Shown here piece by piece: positions 22,522-34,207 of a stretch of 64,000 bases of DNA. The notes under the pieces are model-generated. The model had not been told where the DNA came from and searched no databases. It saw only the letters and a list, made by a program, of their open reading frames with translations. Location: NCBI GenBank assembly GCA_033980235.1, contig CM067075.1, positions 17,744,844-17,808,843 on the forward strand. Reading direction: 5' to 3'. A program made the position numbers and the translations under genes. Numbering within the stretch: the first letter of the stretch is position 1; each line of letters starts with the position of its first letter. Source of the stretch: Diadema setosum (lineage: Eukaryota > Echinodermata > Echinoidea > Diadematoida > Diadematidae).

Positions 22522-23338
22522 GTTGGAGAAACCCACAAGAAATTTATCTCAGCTTCCAGATAGACATTATAAACATGCATTGTGCCCAACTCCTAGTGTT
22601 GTATTTCAGGCGGACTTCCATCTTGTATTCATCATCATTATTGCTTACTGGAAAAGAATACAAGCTTTCAAACTATCTTTGTATCAGGATCAATTTCACA
22701 CACTGTTACAAGTCCTGACCTCTTAACAGACAGTGTCTTGACATAATAGAAACAACTGCATGATACAATTTGGACACCTCTTTTTTTTTTTTTTTACTTT
22801 TTTTTTCTTTTTGAAAATGTTGAATCTTAATGTGCTTTTTTAGATATCTATTATCAGAATGAAAGAAAAATTATTGCACACACATGATGTGTAATAACAG
22901 CAATATTACAAACTTGTGTACTTATTACTAAGTCAGACATGGAGCAAATTCATTTCTGTATGAATTTAGCACTTATTGAAAACCATTTCATACTTACAGA
23001 AGGCAGTCTGAGAATTGAAATTAATAAGATAGGTTTTCATCAAATGTATAATCTTTGTTTCTGGTGCACTTCTGCTTTCCACTTTGCATGGATATGGCAC
23101 TTTTAAACTTCATATTTAGGTACTCTGACTGAACAAGTCATCTTCTGACCTCTATTGCAAGGATGCCCACATTCTTAATTTCAATCATGACTGAAAATGT
23201 CAGATCACCTGACTTATTGACATCCTGCTGACAAATGGCAAGGCAATAAACTGATTTTCTTTAGGTCATGAAATATGGAGGTCTATTTCCAAATATTTAT
23301 CTAAAAAAACGGCTGTTATTTTTTTTACAAAGTTTGAT
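22522..23338. other. BRCA1 intron, no recognised features
   Basis: AT-rich intron with short poly-T runs (about 22781-22806). Nothing else seen. Confidence 0.5.
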
Positions 23339-23340
23339 AC

Positions 23341-23480
23341 AGTAAACCCTGTTGTAACAAGGTCTGTGGGACCGCCAATATTACCTCGTTATGAACAGTT
23401 CCTCGCTAAAAAAAAGAAAAAACATATGCATTAAGTCCTAAAACCTTCAATCCATCCTGCGAGCAGTCTTTGCATTGTCT
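23341..23480. mobile_element. Fragment of Tigger-like element
   Basis: Preceded by TA, the sequence CAGTAAACCCTGTTGTAAC followed by 'gtgggaccgccaatattacctcgttat' parallels the left end of the element at 19403. A matching right terminus was not found, so this is a truncated or decayed copy with an uncertain right limit. Confidence 0.6.
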
Positions 23481-23745
23481 TTACACAGAGTTTTTAGGCA
23501 CTCACTGATATTGCCAAAAAAAACAAAAAAAATTGAACCACATCTTGTTGCAGTATCTTGTTTGAGTGAGAGCAAATATGGCTGTCAACTGATGTGCAAA
23601 GCAATTAATGTAGGATTTCAGTTCGGGCCATAAACTTATGTTGACATACAGGTGTCATTTTGTAAGAAATTACATGAAGGAAAAGAGTAACCTTTCTCAT
23701 TTGAGTTATGTGAGGTTTACTAAAATATACATATATTACAGTGTC

Positions 23746-24330
23746 AAGTAAACCTCCAATGAGTTGACATGCCGTAAGTCAATGCAATCAAAAAGTCAGA
23801 ATTTTTCCCTGATGTTGTCTGTTACTAATTTTACTCATAAGTTGACATTATCAAACTGGTCAATCATCACATTTGTCAATGTGATTCATGATTCGTGATT
23901 TCTTGGTCCCAATCCAGTGGGAAATTTCAAAATTTGGGACATGTCTTAACATTTTCTTGGACCTTTGTAATATCAGTCTGTAAAAGCTCGTTAGAAACGC
24001 AGCACTGTATCAATGTAACTTCAGATCCCATTCAACTCAAGCATTCTCTAATCAATATTCTTGTTTCTTCAGTTTTCACATTGAAATTGGAGCACACTTG
24101 TTCAATGAATTGGCATGACCAATATATACAAAATTTCTTCCTGTGAATTTGTGTCTATTCCAAAGGTCATATCATATTACAACTGTACATATGTTCATTA
24201 ACTGCAGTCATGTGACTGAAAACTTCATGTAAGCCCATGTAATGTGTGTCAGCCAGCATTTGTTGACTGGTTCATAAGCCTACAGATTTTCTTCAGTCCT
24301 GTGTATGCCAACTTATGTGAGGTTTATTTT
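23746..24330. mobile_element. Decayed relative of the 1337-3752 element
   Basis: The left side 'caagtaaacctccaatgagttgaca...gtaagtcaatgcaatc' and the right side 'ccaacttatgtgaggttta' resemble the CAGTAAACCTCGC/AAGTCGAC termini of the 1337-3752 element. It is strongly diverged, with imprecise ends. Confidence 0.45.
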
Positions 24331-24437
24331 GTACACGGTTTGTGTACTGCCATGTGGTAGAAGATCACAGAATAGACTAGACTTAATTTTTTTATGAGCT
24401 GTTTCACATGATGAACACTTATTCTTCCTCTCATCAG

Positions 24438-24515
24438 ATGCTTCACTGGTGTGTGAGCGAACTCTGAAGTATTTCCAAGGCATTGCTGCCAGAGCCTGGG
24501 TCGTCAGTTTCAAAT
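24438..24515 (+). CDS. BRCA1: BRCA1 homolog exon, BRCT1 phosphopeptide pocket segment
   Basis: The acceptor is CATCAG and the donor AAAT/GTGAGA. The first two bases complete Asp with the preceding G. The product [20 protein letters not shown] followed by WVVSFK aligns without gaps to human [26 protein letters not shown]. It retains the equivalents of R1699, T1700, K1702 (phosphate contact) and F1704 (part of the +3 Phe pocket). It ends in phase 1, with a T that is completed to Trp by the next exon. Confidence 0.95.
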
Positions 24516-24576
24516 GTGAGAGTTCAGTTGTATTTATTTGTTTATTTTTCTTCTTTTCTATCCTTTTCATGCCGTC

Positions 24577-24780
24577 GTCATGAAGTGTCGTACTTGTACA
24601 GAGGCATTATGTTTTGGGGTTGACCATCCTTCTGTCCATCTTTCCTTCCATACATCTGTCTTTCCATCTGGAATCGCTTTTGTAGACAGTGTACCTCAAG
24701 CACCGTGTGAGGTATCGAAATGAAACATGGTAAATGTATGTATGAGTGGACGTGTGAAACGAGTGCATACTTACCCACAT
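24577..24780. repeat. Decayed HINE-like family II fragment
   Basis: 'catgccgtcgtcatgaagtg', 'gaggcattatgttttggggttg' and degraded (TCC/TTCC)n runs followed by 'tgaggtatcgaaatgaaacatgg' match the 5' part of family II (7828 and 26668). It lies 62 bases downstream of a BRCA1 exon. Confidence 0.6.
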
Positions 24781-26660
24781 GCAATGTACATGTTTACCAA
24801 GTACTTATAGATGTATAATGCATACATTATGCAATACACACAATATGTCAGATAAACTTGTCTACAGGTTACCTGTTTATAATGGCCACTCTTCATCTCC
24901 CTTCCTTTGCTGTTATTGAAAGGTTTTACGGTATTTGCATGTCTACTGTATATGCCAAATATTTCGTGAGGTTTTTATTTTAGCAAATTTCATGCATTTT
25001 ACTATTCTAAAATGATATCTTCCTTTCAATAGCCATTTTCTCAAAATGTGTTTTTATATGCCTTTGTTTACAAATTTTGCCGTAACTTGAGAATGCTTCA
25101 ATATTTTCTTCCCATATGCGGTACTCTTACCAGTCAGACCGCAACGTCCTGAAAAGCCTTCGCATTTATTGTACGCGTATGCATGGACCTCGCGGATATG
25201 AATACGCAATGAGCTGGGAGACCACATTTTTAGAGTGTCTGTAAATCTAAACGACATTATCAATCTTCATGATTTATACATCGATAAAAAGTTGAAGAGT
25301 TGTACTTTGATAAAATTTGACCACTTAAAAGGTTATGACTTATAAAATATACTGAACAAGGAAATTATAAAACACAAAATTTGCATATTTTTCATTTTTC
25401 TTAAGGGGTACACTAGACCAACGAAATTAAGGTGGACCAAAATGGAAGAGGTACAAAATGAAAGAGGAAATATCATTCTATGAAAACATAATGACTTTAT
25501 GCGGACTGATCCTATGAACGGGTCAGGTTGGCAAATAAATCATTGCGTTGTACAGTTAATTTTTGACGAGATTTCAGTTTGCCGCGAATACGCGTTTCTG
25601 ATTGGTTAATTCCCTCTGAGTGGAGAGCTGAACGAACCTCGCGGTATGACAGTAAACGTGTACTCTATATAACAGTAATACACTGTGTAGATGACTGTGT
25701 AGGACCCTATGGTGTGTGTGTGTGCGCGCGCACAATGTATGTATACGCGCTCAGGTTCAGGCAACTGCAGCTAAGATCTCCACGTAAACAACAAGAACAA
25801 CACTCCACTCTGATTGACAGCTCAACTTTGGCTTGAACTTCGTTTGCACAACTAGATAAAGTAGCATGCATTAATAGATAGCATACAAATCAACAATAAA
25901 AGATATAGCACTAAGTTTGCACACATGAGTTCTTTGGGGCTCTCTATTTGGTATTAGAATAATTATTCCTTATTAATCCACTGTATACATCGCTGAGTAA
26001 TTTATCTAATGATACCCTGGGAGCACATGATCATTCAAAAGAATCATGTATCTCAAATTGCCACACTATGATTTTTAGTAGATCTTCATGTCGTCAATAA
26101 GTGAATCTCGTAGACCATGCACTTTGTCTCTGAATTATCTTGCAAAATCTCGGGTGCTGAGAAGGACATGCGCAAAAACCTGCACGTACGATAAATTTTT
26201 GATTTGAGCTCATTAACAGCAGCGTTGCGGTCTGACTGTTACGCAGAAGGACATGCTTATTGAGCTTTTTGAAATTATGGGCTTTAGTTTTAAGTTATAG
26301 ACAGCTGAATCCTGATTGGATAATACTGGTTGCCATGGCAACAGGAGAAAACTTTTTTTTTTTTTACAACATTTTTTTTCATTGCATCTATCTAAAAAAA
26401 TGAACAAAAATACCAAAGTTTGCAGCAGTAGGCATTTTTGGGGTTACCAATCACCTGTAGGCATCTGGTTACCATGGTAACCATGCACAATATTATACCT
26501 TACAATGTATCCCATTGTATTGCTGAGATTTCTAGCAACATGTACATATATGGTTTTATGGAGTTTTGATGAATTCTTCATGAAATAAATGCAAAAACTG
26601 TGATTATTCTGTCATTTTGTAGTGACAAGCGTCACGGACCCTAGTCTAGTTTCTAGCCGT
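24781..26660. other. BRCA1 intron, no recognised features
   Basis: About 1.9 kb of AT-rich intron with no exon, RNA gene or element ends that I can identify. There is a TG/CG-alternating patch at 25712-25735. Confidence 0.5.
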
Positions 26661-26667
26661 TTTTATT

Positions 26668-27789
26668 ATGCCTCCTCCACGAAGTTGTGCTCGAGGCATT
26701 ATATTTTCGGGTTGTCCGTCCGTCCGTCCGTCCTTCCGTCCGTCCATAATGAATTTTGTGGCAAGCGTAACTAAAAAACCTTTTGAGGTATCCTAATGAA
26801 ACTTGGCATGTATGTGTATTAGGGGGTGAAGTTGTGCCTATCAACTTTTGGGTGCACATGCTCAAGGTCAAAGGTCAAGGTCAAATACATAAAATTTCAC
26901 TATTTCCACCATATCTCTGCAATGCCTGAAGATACTTTCTTGAAACTTAGTGTATTCATGTATTACCCAATTAAGATTCTCTGGTGAAAGTTTGGGGTCA
27001 TGAGGTCAAAGGTCAAAAGGTAAAGTAAAAATATTAAAACTTCACTTTTTTCTCCGTACCTTGGAAATTGTTCGAGGTATCTTCATGGAACATACATGTA
27101 CTGACTGGCAGTGATTATCTAGACAATTTAGGGTTCATGGGGTCAAAGGTCAGGGGTCAAAGGTCAAGGGCAACACTTCAAAATTTTACTATTTCCCTCA
27201 TGTTTATGCAATGCCAGCAGGATTATTTTTTTTACACTTGGTGTATGCATGTATAACCTAATAGAGATTCTCTGGAAAGTTTTTTTTTTGTTTGTTTTGT
27301 TTTTGCTTCAAAGGTCAAAAGGTCAAAGATCAAGTGAAAGTACTGAACTAAATTTTTCCTCCATATCTCGGAAGTGGCTCAAGTTATCTTTAAACTTTCT
27401 ACATATTTATGCATGTTCTGCCTGACAGTGATTATCTTATGAATTTTAAGGTCAAAGGCCAGATGAAAATGATAACAATTTACTATTCAATACAGAAATT
27501 GCACTTTTTCTCCATACCTTGGAAATTACTCAATGCATTAACGTATGAATTGGTCAAAGTCAAGTTAAAGTCCTTAAATCCCAAATCATACATGCTCTCC
27601 TATTCATCCAATTAAACCTAGGTCAAGGAAGGTGAACATTCAACACATTTGTGACAAACTTGTCATTTTAATACTTAGCCAATTTTGTGAAAATGTAATC
27701 ACACATTGTCCACATGTACTATCTAGACCTATAAGGAGAATCATGCATCATGGCGGAGGCATACCAGTCGCCATAGCGACATTTCTAGT
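26668..27789. mobile_element. HINE-like family II repeat, copy 2 (complete)
   Basis: It has the same layout as the 7828-10118 copy. It begins with ATGCCTCCTCC and a hairpin, then 'tattttcgggttg' and (GTCC)n at 26717-26748, and tandem units rich in AGGTCAAAGGTCA. The right end is GCGGAGGCAT, hairpin GTCGC-CATA-GCGAC, ATTTCTAGT. It lacks the 775-bp MITE of copy 1 and so supplies the empty site. It lies in the BRCA1 intron before the exon at 29152. Confidence 0.65.
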
Positions 27790-27792
27790 TTC

Positions 27793-27965
27793 GTCTTTAT
27801 TTCTCAGTTGCAGCTTGTGTATGTGAGGGCTGAGTGAGGACGCATACCCAGTGTGACTGCGACGCCCGAAAAAAAAAACAAAAACAAAAAAAACAGTTCG
27901 GGCATCACAATCACTGGGTATACGCCCTCACTCAGCTTGATGTAACTCGGAGAAATAAAAACGAA
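27793..27965. repeat. Fold-back repeat
   Basis: The left arm, with GAGTGAGGACGCATACCCAG (27833-27852), is inverted on the right as CTGGGTATACGCCCTCACTC (about 27915-27936). Outer 'tctttatttctcagtt' against 'aactcggagaaataaa' extends the stem. An A-rich spacer of about 30 bases separates the arms. It is non-coding and may be a fold-back MITE. Confidence 0.7.
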
Positions 27966-28035
27966 ATAAAAACGTCTAGGAACTATACTACACCGACCCC
28001 AGCTTGGCATGAAAAGCTAGTTTGCAGGCAAAAAC

Positions 28036-28148
28036 CCTTGTTTGTTGAAGAAAAAGTCTGCGTGCTCTAAGACTACTACACACACCACTAGTGCTAGTGG
28101 CGCGTGTAGTAGTCTTAGCGCGTGCAGACTCTTTTTCAAACAATAAGG
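28036..28148. repeat. Near-perfect palindrome, about 55-bp arms
   Basis: The arms read outward from the centre CCACTAGTGCTAGTGG (about 28085-28100). Both contain CTAAGACTACTACAC and GTCTGC, with outer ends CCTTGTTTGTTGAA against the complement of CCTTATTGTTTGAA. Only a few mismatches are visible. It adjoins the fold-back at 27793-27965 and may be part of the same element. Confidence 0.8.
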
Positions 28149-28357
28149 TCTTGTCGCAACTAAAGTGGCCTGTAAAATTTTATTGATACCACAATTTGGA
28201 ACCACATACTACCTAGGGGTGTTCCAGAGGGTCCAACTGACCACCCCATGCAGTCAAACCTTTTCTGAGGGGTGGGTTGAACGAAGTCATTTTTTCTGGG
28301 TCCCTGCGCCTTGACTATAGGTGGTTTTGTTAACTTCTTTGCCAGTTTGTGTGCATT

Positions 28358-28710
28358 ATAAGTCAGTTCACAGTTCCAATCTGAGCATGTGCAGATAAAG
28401 GTCGTTGCAGACCTTCTCTTGAAATGGATTTGCAACTGAGGTATTCAAAACCTAGATAGGGCTTCATGACCACTGTGTTATAAATGAGCCATGTGCTGAT
28501 TGGTATAAGTACAAGTGAATGTGCATTCTTTTCAGCAGCATTAACAAAAGCCATTCATGCAGCACTTACATGTCATGCATGTAAGTTACCACTTCCTGCA
28601 TGGTTGTTTCCATCAGCTACTTTTCTTGAAGACTGATATTCCATGTTTTGCAAAGTCTGTGGTTGGAGAGGTCATTGCAGACTAATGCTAACTGTGAACT
28701 AGTTTATTAT
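28358..28710. mobile_element. TIR MITE with CCAGTTCACAGTT-type ends, copy 2 (inverted)
   Basis: Left 'ataagtcagttcacagttcc' and right 'gctaactgtgaactagtttat' are inverted. The interior is the reverse complement of the 6116-6454 copy ('ctgagcatgtgcagataaaggtc', 'gagaggtcattgcagac'). Confidence 0.8.
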
Positions 28711-29151
28711 AGGTGTTTTTTTTTTCTTTGCATGTCACATCATTGCAAGTTGTTACTTTTAAAACCTGGCAGAAGTGTTCATTATTGTATTTGTCATTCA
28801 ACAGTCACTAGAAACTCTACTATTTCAGAGGAGGATTTGTGTTTTGTGAATCATTTAAAATGATCATTTATAGTTTTTCATTTAATGCCTTCCACAACTT
28901 GGTGCTCTATTACTTTTGTTTCATTTTACTTTTGTAGTATTGTGGCAGATACTTAAAGCACAAATATATTTCTGGAGATGAAATTTCATGCTAATTTTAA
29001 TCTGATGGTATTTACAACATATACTCAATATTGCCACTAAAGGAAAATTCTTTGTTACTGGCAGCAAAGATTATCACCAGGGAAGTTTAAAGTGAGAGTC
29101 ATTCTCCTAAAGTCCCGACATTAAGTTTTTCATGATCTGTATGTTCTGAAG
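28711..29151. other. BRCA1 intron end, no recognised features
   Basis: Nothing beyond the acceptor TCTGAAG at 29145-29151, whose pyrimidine tract is weak. Confidence 0.5.
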
Positions 29152-29331
29152 GGGTCTCGGACAGTCTGGAAGCTGAACAACCCCTCGCAGAGGAGAGCTA
29201 TGAGGTCAGAGGTGATGTGGTGAATGGTCTTGATCATCAAGGACCAAGGCGTTCCAGGACGTGGGATGGGCCTGGTTTCCTAAGCAGATATGACCTCTGC
29301 TGTATTGGACCTTATTCTGGACTGAACAAGG
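29152..29331 (+). CDS. BRCA1: BRCA1 homolog exon, end of BRCT1, linker and start of BRCT2
   Basis: After acceptor GAAG, the first two bases GG complete Trp. The frame gives WVSDSLEAEQPLAEESYEV then RGDVVNGLDHQGPRRSR, aligning with human [36 protein letters not shown]. The RGDVVNG block is diagnostic of BRCA1. It continues FLSRYDLCCIGPYSGLN (human FRGLEICCYGPFTNMP), the first strand of BRCT2. The human N1774-M1775 pair is replaced by Gly-Leu here. The exon joins what are three exons (19-21) in human. The donor is AAGG/GTACTT; it ends in phase 1. Confidence 0.95.
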
Positions 29332-29566
29332 GTACTTGTATTTTAATCCAAAGTTAGAAGTACACTAGCCCTAGTAGTTTTCCATTAATAGACTTATTTC
29401 ATGATTACAGCATACAATAGTTTTAACCATGGAGGTGAAGAATTTCTACAGGCAAAATATCATATTGTGAAAGTTTTGTGTTTTTTCATTTGCAATTAGT
29501 AGAGACACATTAATGAGAGGGGGATGCCCCTTATTCTGCATAATGCTTTATTAGCTTATTAGCTCA

Positions 29567-31033
29567 CCTTAGCTGAAGGCTCAATGAGCTATTGTAATCA
29601 CTCTTCGTCCGGCGTCTGGCATGCATCAACTTTTTACATTTCCATCTTCTTCTTGAAAAGCCCATGACCAATTTTCACTAAACTTGGCAGGTAGAATCCT
29701 TAGGGGGATAGAATCTCAATTTGTTCAAATGGGCACCATGCCCCATGGGGGGGGGGGGGGGCAAATACCCCCAAATTAAGGAATTAATCTCCTCTAGAAC
29801 CAGAAGTGATAGAGATAAGTTAATGCTATGAGTTGGTACATTGATGACTGGAGTTTCAAGTTTGTTCATTGCAGAATCAGGGGTGCCCCCTTGGGACTCA
29901 GGGGAGGGGTAGAAGGGGTTGTAATGGGGGCCTGAATTGTACATTTTTATCTTCTTGAAAACCCCATGTTGAATTTTCACCACACTCAGGGACAGATCCA
30001 GGAATTCCAAAAGGGGTGGGGGGGGGGGGGGGGGGCACCAAAAATATTTCTGGTGCCACTTCTGGATTTCATCGGCTGACAAGCAAGGAAAAAAAAAAAG
30101 ACGCTTCAGCGCGCAATTTTATCCATTCCTTGTGCCCAGGATCCATCGACTGACAAGCGAAAACAAAAAGCTTCAGCACAATTTTCTGCTGCCACTGATA
30201 CAATCGGCTGACAAAGATTGTTTCTTCAAAAATTAAAGGGGGGTCAACTGCCCCCTTTCATTTTTTCTTTTTATTTCTTTTGTTTAAAAAAAAAGGGGGG
30301 CACATGCTCGGGGCGCCCCCCTCTGGTTCCGCTTATGACACTTGGCATATAGCATCCCTAGCGGGATAGGATTTTCACCAAACTTGGCAGGTACAGTGTA
30401 GCATGCCTAGGGGGGGTTAGGACCTCGATTTGTTCAGCTGGGAACGATGCTACCCTTGAGGGCCCAACAAATATTTACAAATCTTCTTTTATAGAACCAA
30501 AAGTGATAAAGCAAAGCTATGATACTATGAGTTAGTATTAGCGACTGTAGTTCCAAGTTTGTTTATTGAAGATCCAGGGGTGCCCCCCCCCCCCCCCCCT
30601 TGGAGCCATGGGGGGGGGGGAGGGATCCAAATGCAGGCCTAAACTGTACATTGTTTGTCTTCATGAAAGCAATGTGATGGATTTTCACCAAACTAGAGGG
30701 ATAGGATCTCAATGTGCTCAAATGGGCACCATGTTGCCCTTGGGGGCCCCAGGAGGCCCAAACCTCCTAAGTCAAGGAATATTCAATGATATTCTTCTCT
30801 AGAATCAAAATTGACAGAGCTGTATTTCTTTTTTTTTTTTTCCAAACTGCATAGTCCAACTTTCTAAGTACAGTGAACTTGGCAGGTATTCTTACCAGTG
30901 TGATGAAATATGCAAATTGACACCATGACCCCAGCTCTCAAAGCTGTCCCCTGCCCCCAAGCTTGCAATGTTCTTGAGGTAAGAATCTGCAAGAATGCAT
31001 GGAAGGTGAACTTGCGATACTCAGGTTAGCCCG
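29567..31033. repeat. HINE-like family III repeat, copy 3 (longest)
   Basis: It opens TTAGCTCACCTTAGC, then 'gaaggctcaatgagctattgt' and 'cttcgtccggcgtc'. Recurrent units follow ('accaaacttggcaggta', 'gttagtacattgatgactg', 'gggcaccatg'), each containing G or C runs (29747-29761, 30017-30034, 30584-30600). It ends 'ggtgaacttgcgatactcaggttagc', whose ACTCAGGT is the inverse of the opening ACCTGAG(C). The right-end flank is a C run at 31038-31050. Confidence 0.55.
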
Positions 31034-31410
31034 AGACCCCCCCCCCCCCCATCCCCATCTCTTTTTTTTTTTTTCTAGTGGTTATTACTCAAATGCTGAA
31101 TAAGCGGTATTTATTTGCTACGATGGAGGTCTGTTTTCACAAGATTTTATTGTAACAAGAGACTTCTTTCAGCCCCATCTATCTCATAGCAGTTCACCTG
31201 TATGATCATAGTTAGATGCACCATTTGCTGTTGTCTCTTATAGTTTTCATCAATCAGCAGGGTTTTATTTTGTTTGTTTTGTTCCAAATCATATTCTCCT
31301 GTTTCCATTTTATTGGAGCACCTGCAATAGCATTTTAATAGTTGTGACCCAAGGTCAACATCCACATATTTATTTCACTATGCTCTTTTTTTTTTCTTCT
31401 ATTTTTACAG

Positions 31411-31545
31411 ACCAACTGGTTGGCCTGTGTGAGATGTGTGGAGCATGTACGGTGCAGCACCCATCACTCTTTCCCTACACAAGTGGCAAGACGGCCTTTA
31501 TTGTGGCTGAACCGAATCTTACTGACACACCAACAGACTACCAAG
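31411..31545 (+). CDS. BRCA1: BRCA1 homolog exon, BRCT2 core
   Basis: A strong acceptor follows a long pyrimidine tract (TTTTTACAG), and the donor is CAAG/GTACTG. The first two bases complete Asp. It reads DQLVGLCEMCGACTVQHPSLF and then GKTAFIVAEPNLTDTPTDYQG, aligning to human [21 protein letters not shown] and [20 protein letters not shown]. LCGA is well conserved. It ends in phase 1, completed to Gly by the last exon. Confidence 0.93.
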
Positions 31546-31636
31546 GTACTGTTTATTACTTTACAATGAAGGGGGCGGGGGAGATTGATGACTTTGACTA
31601 TTTAGCAAAGTCACCTGGGCTGCCTCCACTTCTCAG

Positions 31637-32249
31637 TGAATATCTGTGTCTGTTTTTCGACCTTTACAAATCTTTGTGTGTTTTTTTATTGGAAATTGTC
31701 ACTGACCACTTTTCTACCATATTTGGTTACTAATGGTATAAAATTAAACAAAGCGATTAGTAGTGAAAATCAGGTTTTTAAGAGTTTTATGACAGAGCAC
31801 TGTTTTCCTTTGAAAATGTACACATGATCACAAAATTGTGCCCGTTTAGGGGTGACATGCTGTTACAAAAATGGGCGTATCCTCGTTAAAGTACGTACAG
31901 ACATGACAAATTTGCTCTCAAAAGTTGTGCAATACTGTAAAACATTTTTGCGGCGTTAAATTTTTTGCGAATTGGAGCCACCTGGCTTTTTCATGGCATG
32001 TAAATTTCGCGAGTTGCCTCTAATATTCAATGCGTATAGTGTAGACAAGAACTTTTGCATGCATTTTAATTTCATGAAATTTAGCTCGCGAAATTCGCAA
32101 ATTAAAATGCACACAAACATTCCTGTTTTACAGTACTTGAACAAAGAAAGTCGAGAAACCTCATGACAACGCCTTCTCGCAATACAGAATTATAGCACAA
32201 AACGTCGAGAGGGGCGAATTCCGCCCCCCGTCCCCTGGCCTGTATAGGG
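31637..32249. mobile_element. piggyBac-like MITE copy 2 (inverted, truncated) with a nested MITE
   Basis: Reverse-complement similarity to the 186-968 element: 'ggaaattgtcactgaccacttttctaccat', 'gacagagcactgttttcc' and 'caaaattgtgcccgttt' run in inverted order, ending 'aaacgtcgagaggggcgaattccgcccccc' and 'tatagggtta'. The flanking TTAA is decayed and the far end is missing. It sits 92 bases after a BRCA1 exon and contains an insertion at 31935-32133. Confidence 0.65.
31935..32133. mobile_element. Small TIR MITE, CTGTAAAACA ends
   Basis: CTGTAAAAC near 31935 and GTTTTACAG near 32125-32133 are inverted, flanked by TA on each side. The inner parts 'gcgaatt' and 'aattcgc' also pair. It interrupts the piggyBac-like MITE, so it is the younger insertion. 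Confidence 0.7.
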
Positions 32250-32920
32250 TTACATAAAGTTGGGATGCATCTTGGTCTATCAAGATTAGAAGAACAACAT
32301 ATCTAAAAAGAAAATGCTATAGTATGGTTTTCTGTTAAGTACATATATCTTTAACTTGACCTTTGACCTATCAGTATAATGTAAATACAAATAATTGTCA
32401 ATGTACAAATCTGCCCTGTCTACCATCTCAATATCTCATAACTAGTCAATCTCTAATATTTTTTCATTTATTCAAATGGTTTTATTTCCATATGAATTAA
32501 TACAAAGCAATATACATAATGCTTACATGAGTACATGATGTTTTAAGGAACTTTGAATCACATAAGTTTCAACAACACATGAATACAATATTATGATAAT
32601 ATCAACTTTTGTTTTTAGATAAATAAGTAAGCAATACAATCTTATTTTGTAACTGTATATGGAAAAGAGGAATTCACAAGAAAAGCATAGTTGAAGTTGA
32701 AGTAATACCTGGAAATGACACAATTTTATGAAAGTATAGTTGCATTTGACCTTCCATTACTATCACACAGAAATGCTTAAATCTCATTTTTTAGCCAAAT
32801 TCAGTGACCTTTCATCTTTGACCTCAAGGATTCTGCCCAAATCTAATCAGCAGATCTTCACCGCACATAATATATCTTGATTGATTACAAAAAAAAAAAA
32901 AAAGATATATATATATATAT

Positions 32921-32959
<39 letters not shown>

Positions 32960-33030
32960 CATCTTGGAATTTTCCACGTGTTGGACTTCGAATGTTGATA
33001 ATTTTACATAAATGTTTATCATTGTCTATC
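32250..33030. other. BRCA1 intron, no recognised features except (TA)n
   Basis: Unrecognised AT-rich intron. A poly-A plus (TA)n tract occupies 32889-32956. Confidence 0.5.
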
Positions 33031-33042
33031 ATTGTCTTTGCA

Positions 33043-33069
33043 CTGACGAAGGTCTGAGGCAGACCGAAA
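33043..33069 (+). ncRNA. Hammerhead-ribozyme-like core in a repeat
   Basis: CTGACGA (33043-33049) is followed by a stem-loop GGTCTG-AGG-CAGACC and then GAAA (33066-33069). This fits the hammerhead consensus CUGANGA, stem II, GAAA. A short inverted pair ATTTT/AAAAT after GAAA could be stem III. I could not identify a convincing stem I, so activity is unproven. Such motifs are known from Penelope-like elements and retrozymes. Confidence 0.4.
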
Positions 33070-33766
33070 ATTTTGTATTAAAATTTTTTTTGTAATCGTT
33101 GGATCCATGGCGTACTTGAGACTCTTTCTTTATATATATATATATATATATATATATTAAGAGTAAAATCAGTCATATGAACATCGCAGGAGCCAAAAAA
33201 TTGGACTGATGTTTCGGTCAAAGACCTTTATCAAAATAAGTCTGAACATAAACAATTTGATGCAAGAAACTGAGAAGACGCATAAGTTGCCAAGATACTA
33301 ATAATAATAACAAAAGCCTGGCTTGATGCATGGTATAAGCGCTAGGGGGTGACGTCACAAAGGAAAAAAGAAAAGATGCGCAATTTAAAGCAATAAAGTG
33401 CGAAGGTTATTATGACGCAAGAAAATCTAGGCGCGTATTAAAGAAGCGCGTGACGTAATAAAAGAAAGTAAGGAAGATGCCTTTATTGTTTGTGTAGGTT
33501 TGCGCGAACGCATCTCTCGTCTCTGTAATTTTCTGGAACTTTATGTTCTCCCTTTTTTCTTTTTTTTTTTTTCCTTTACCACACTGCATCACTTTCATTT
33601 TATGACGTCTCTCTCTAGATGCGCTTTTTGCTCAACTTACGCGCTTCATCATAGACCTTTCTTTTGTGACGCCTTGCCTTTTGTTTTTTGTTTTGTCTAA
33701 TTGTTTGTTTATTGTTCTAATGCATCTTCCTTACTTTCTTTTATTACGTCACAGGCTACTTTAATA

Positions 33767-34004
33767 CCATACTTGCCAACTAGTAAGATTTTATCAGATT
33801 CAGGAAGATTTTTTACGTTAAAAATAGCAAAATCAGATTTTCTGTCAAAGAAATCAGATTTTTAAAAAATATTTAGATATACCTTTCATGTGTATTTTCT
33901 GAAGATTTGACCGAAAGTAAGATTTTTAACTTCAGTTGGCATATAAAATAAGATTTTTGCAATCCATGAGTAAGATATTTCATCTTGAAATGTTGGCAGG
34001 TATG
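33767..34004. mobile_element. Small TIR MITE, CCATACTTGCC ends, TAATA duplication
   Basis: CCATACTTGCCAAC at 33767 and GTTGGCAGGTATG ending at 34004 are inverted, flanked by TAATA at 33762-33766 and 34005-34009. The opposite arm of the long inverted repeat carries the uninterrupted site with a single TAATA. Confidence 0.85.
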
Positions 34005-34207
34005 TAATACGCGCCTAGGTTTTCTTGCGTCATAATAACCTTTGCACTTCATTGCTTTAAATTGTGCATCTTTTCTTTTTTCCTTTGTGACGTCGCCCCC
34101 TAGCGCTTATACCATGTGTCCAGCCAGGCTTTTGTTATTATTATTTGTATCTTGGCAACTTATGCGTCTTCTTAGTTTCTTGCATCAAATTGTTTTTGTT
34201 CAGACTT

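Noticed and set aside
32902..32956. Possible promoter from the TATATA tract
   Set aside because: Long (TA)n microsatellites occur at several places here and no transcript start or gene follows.
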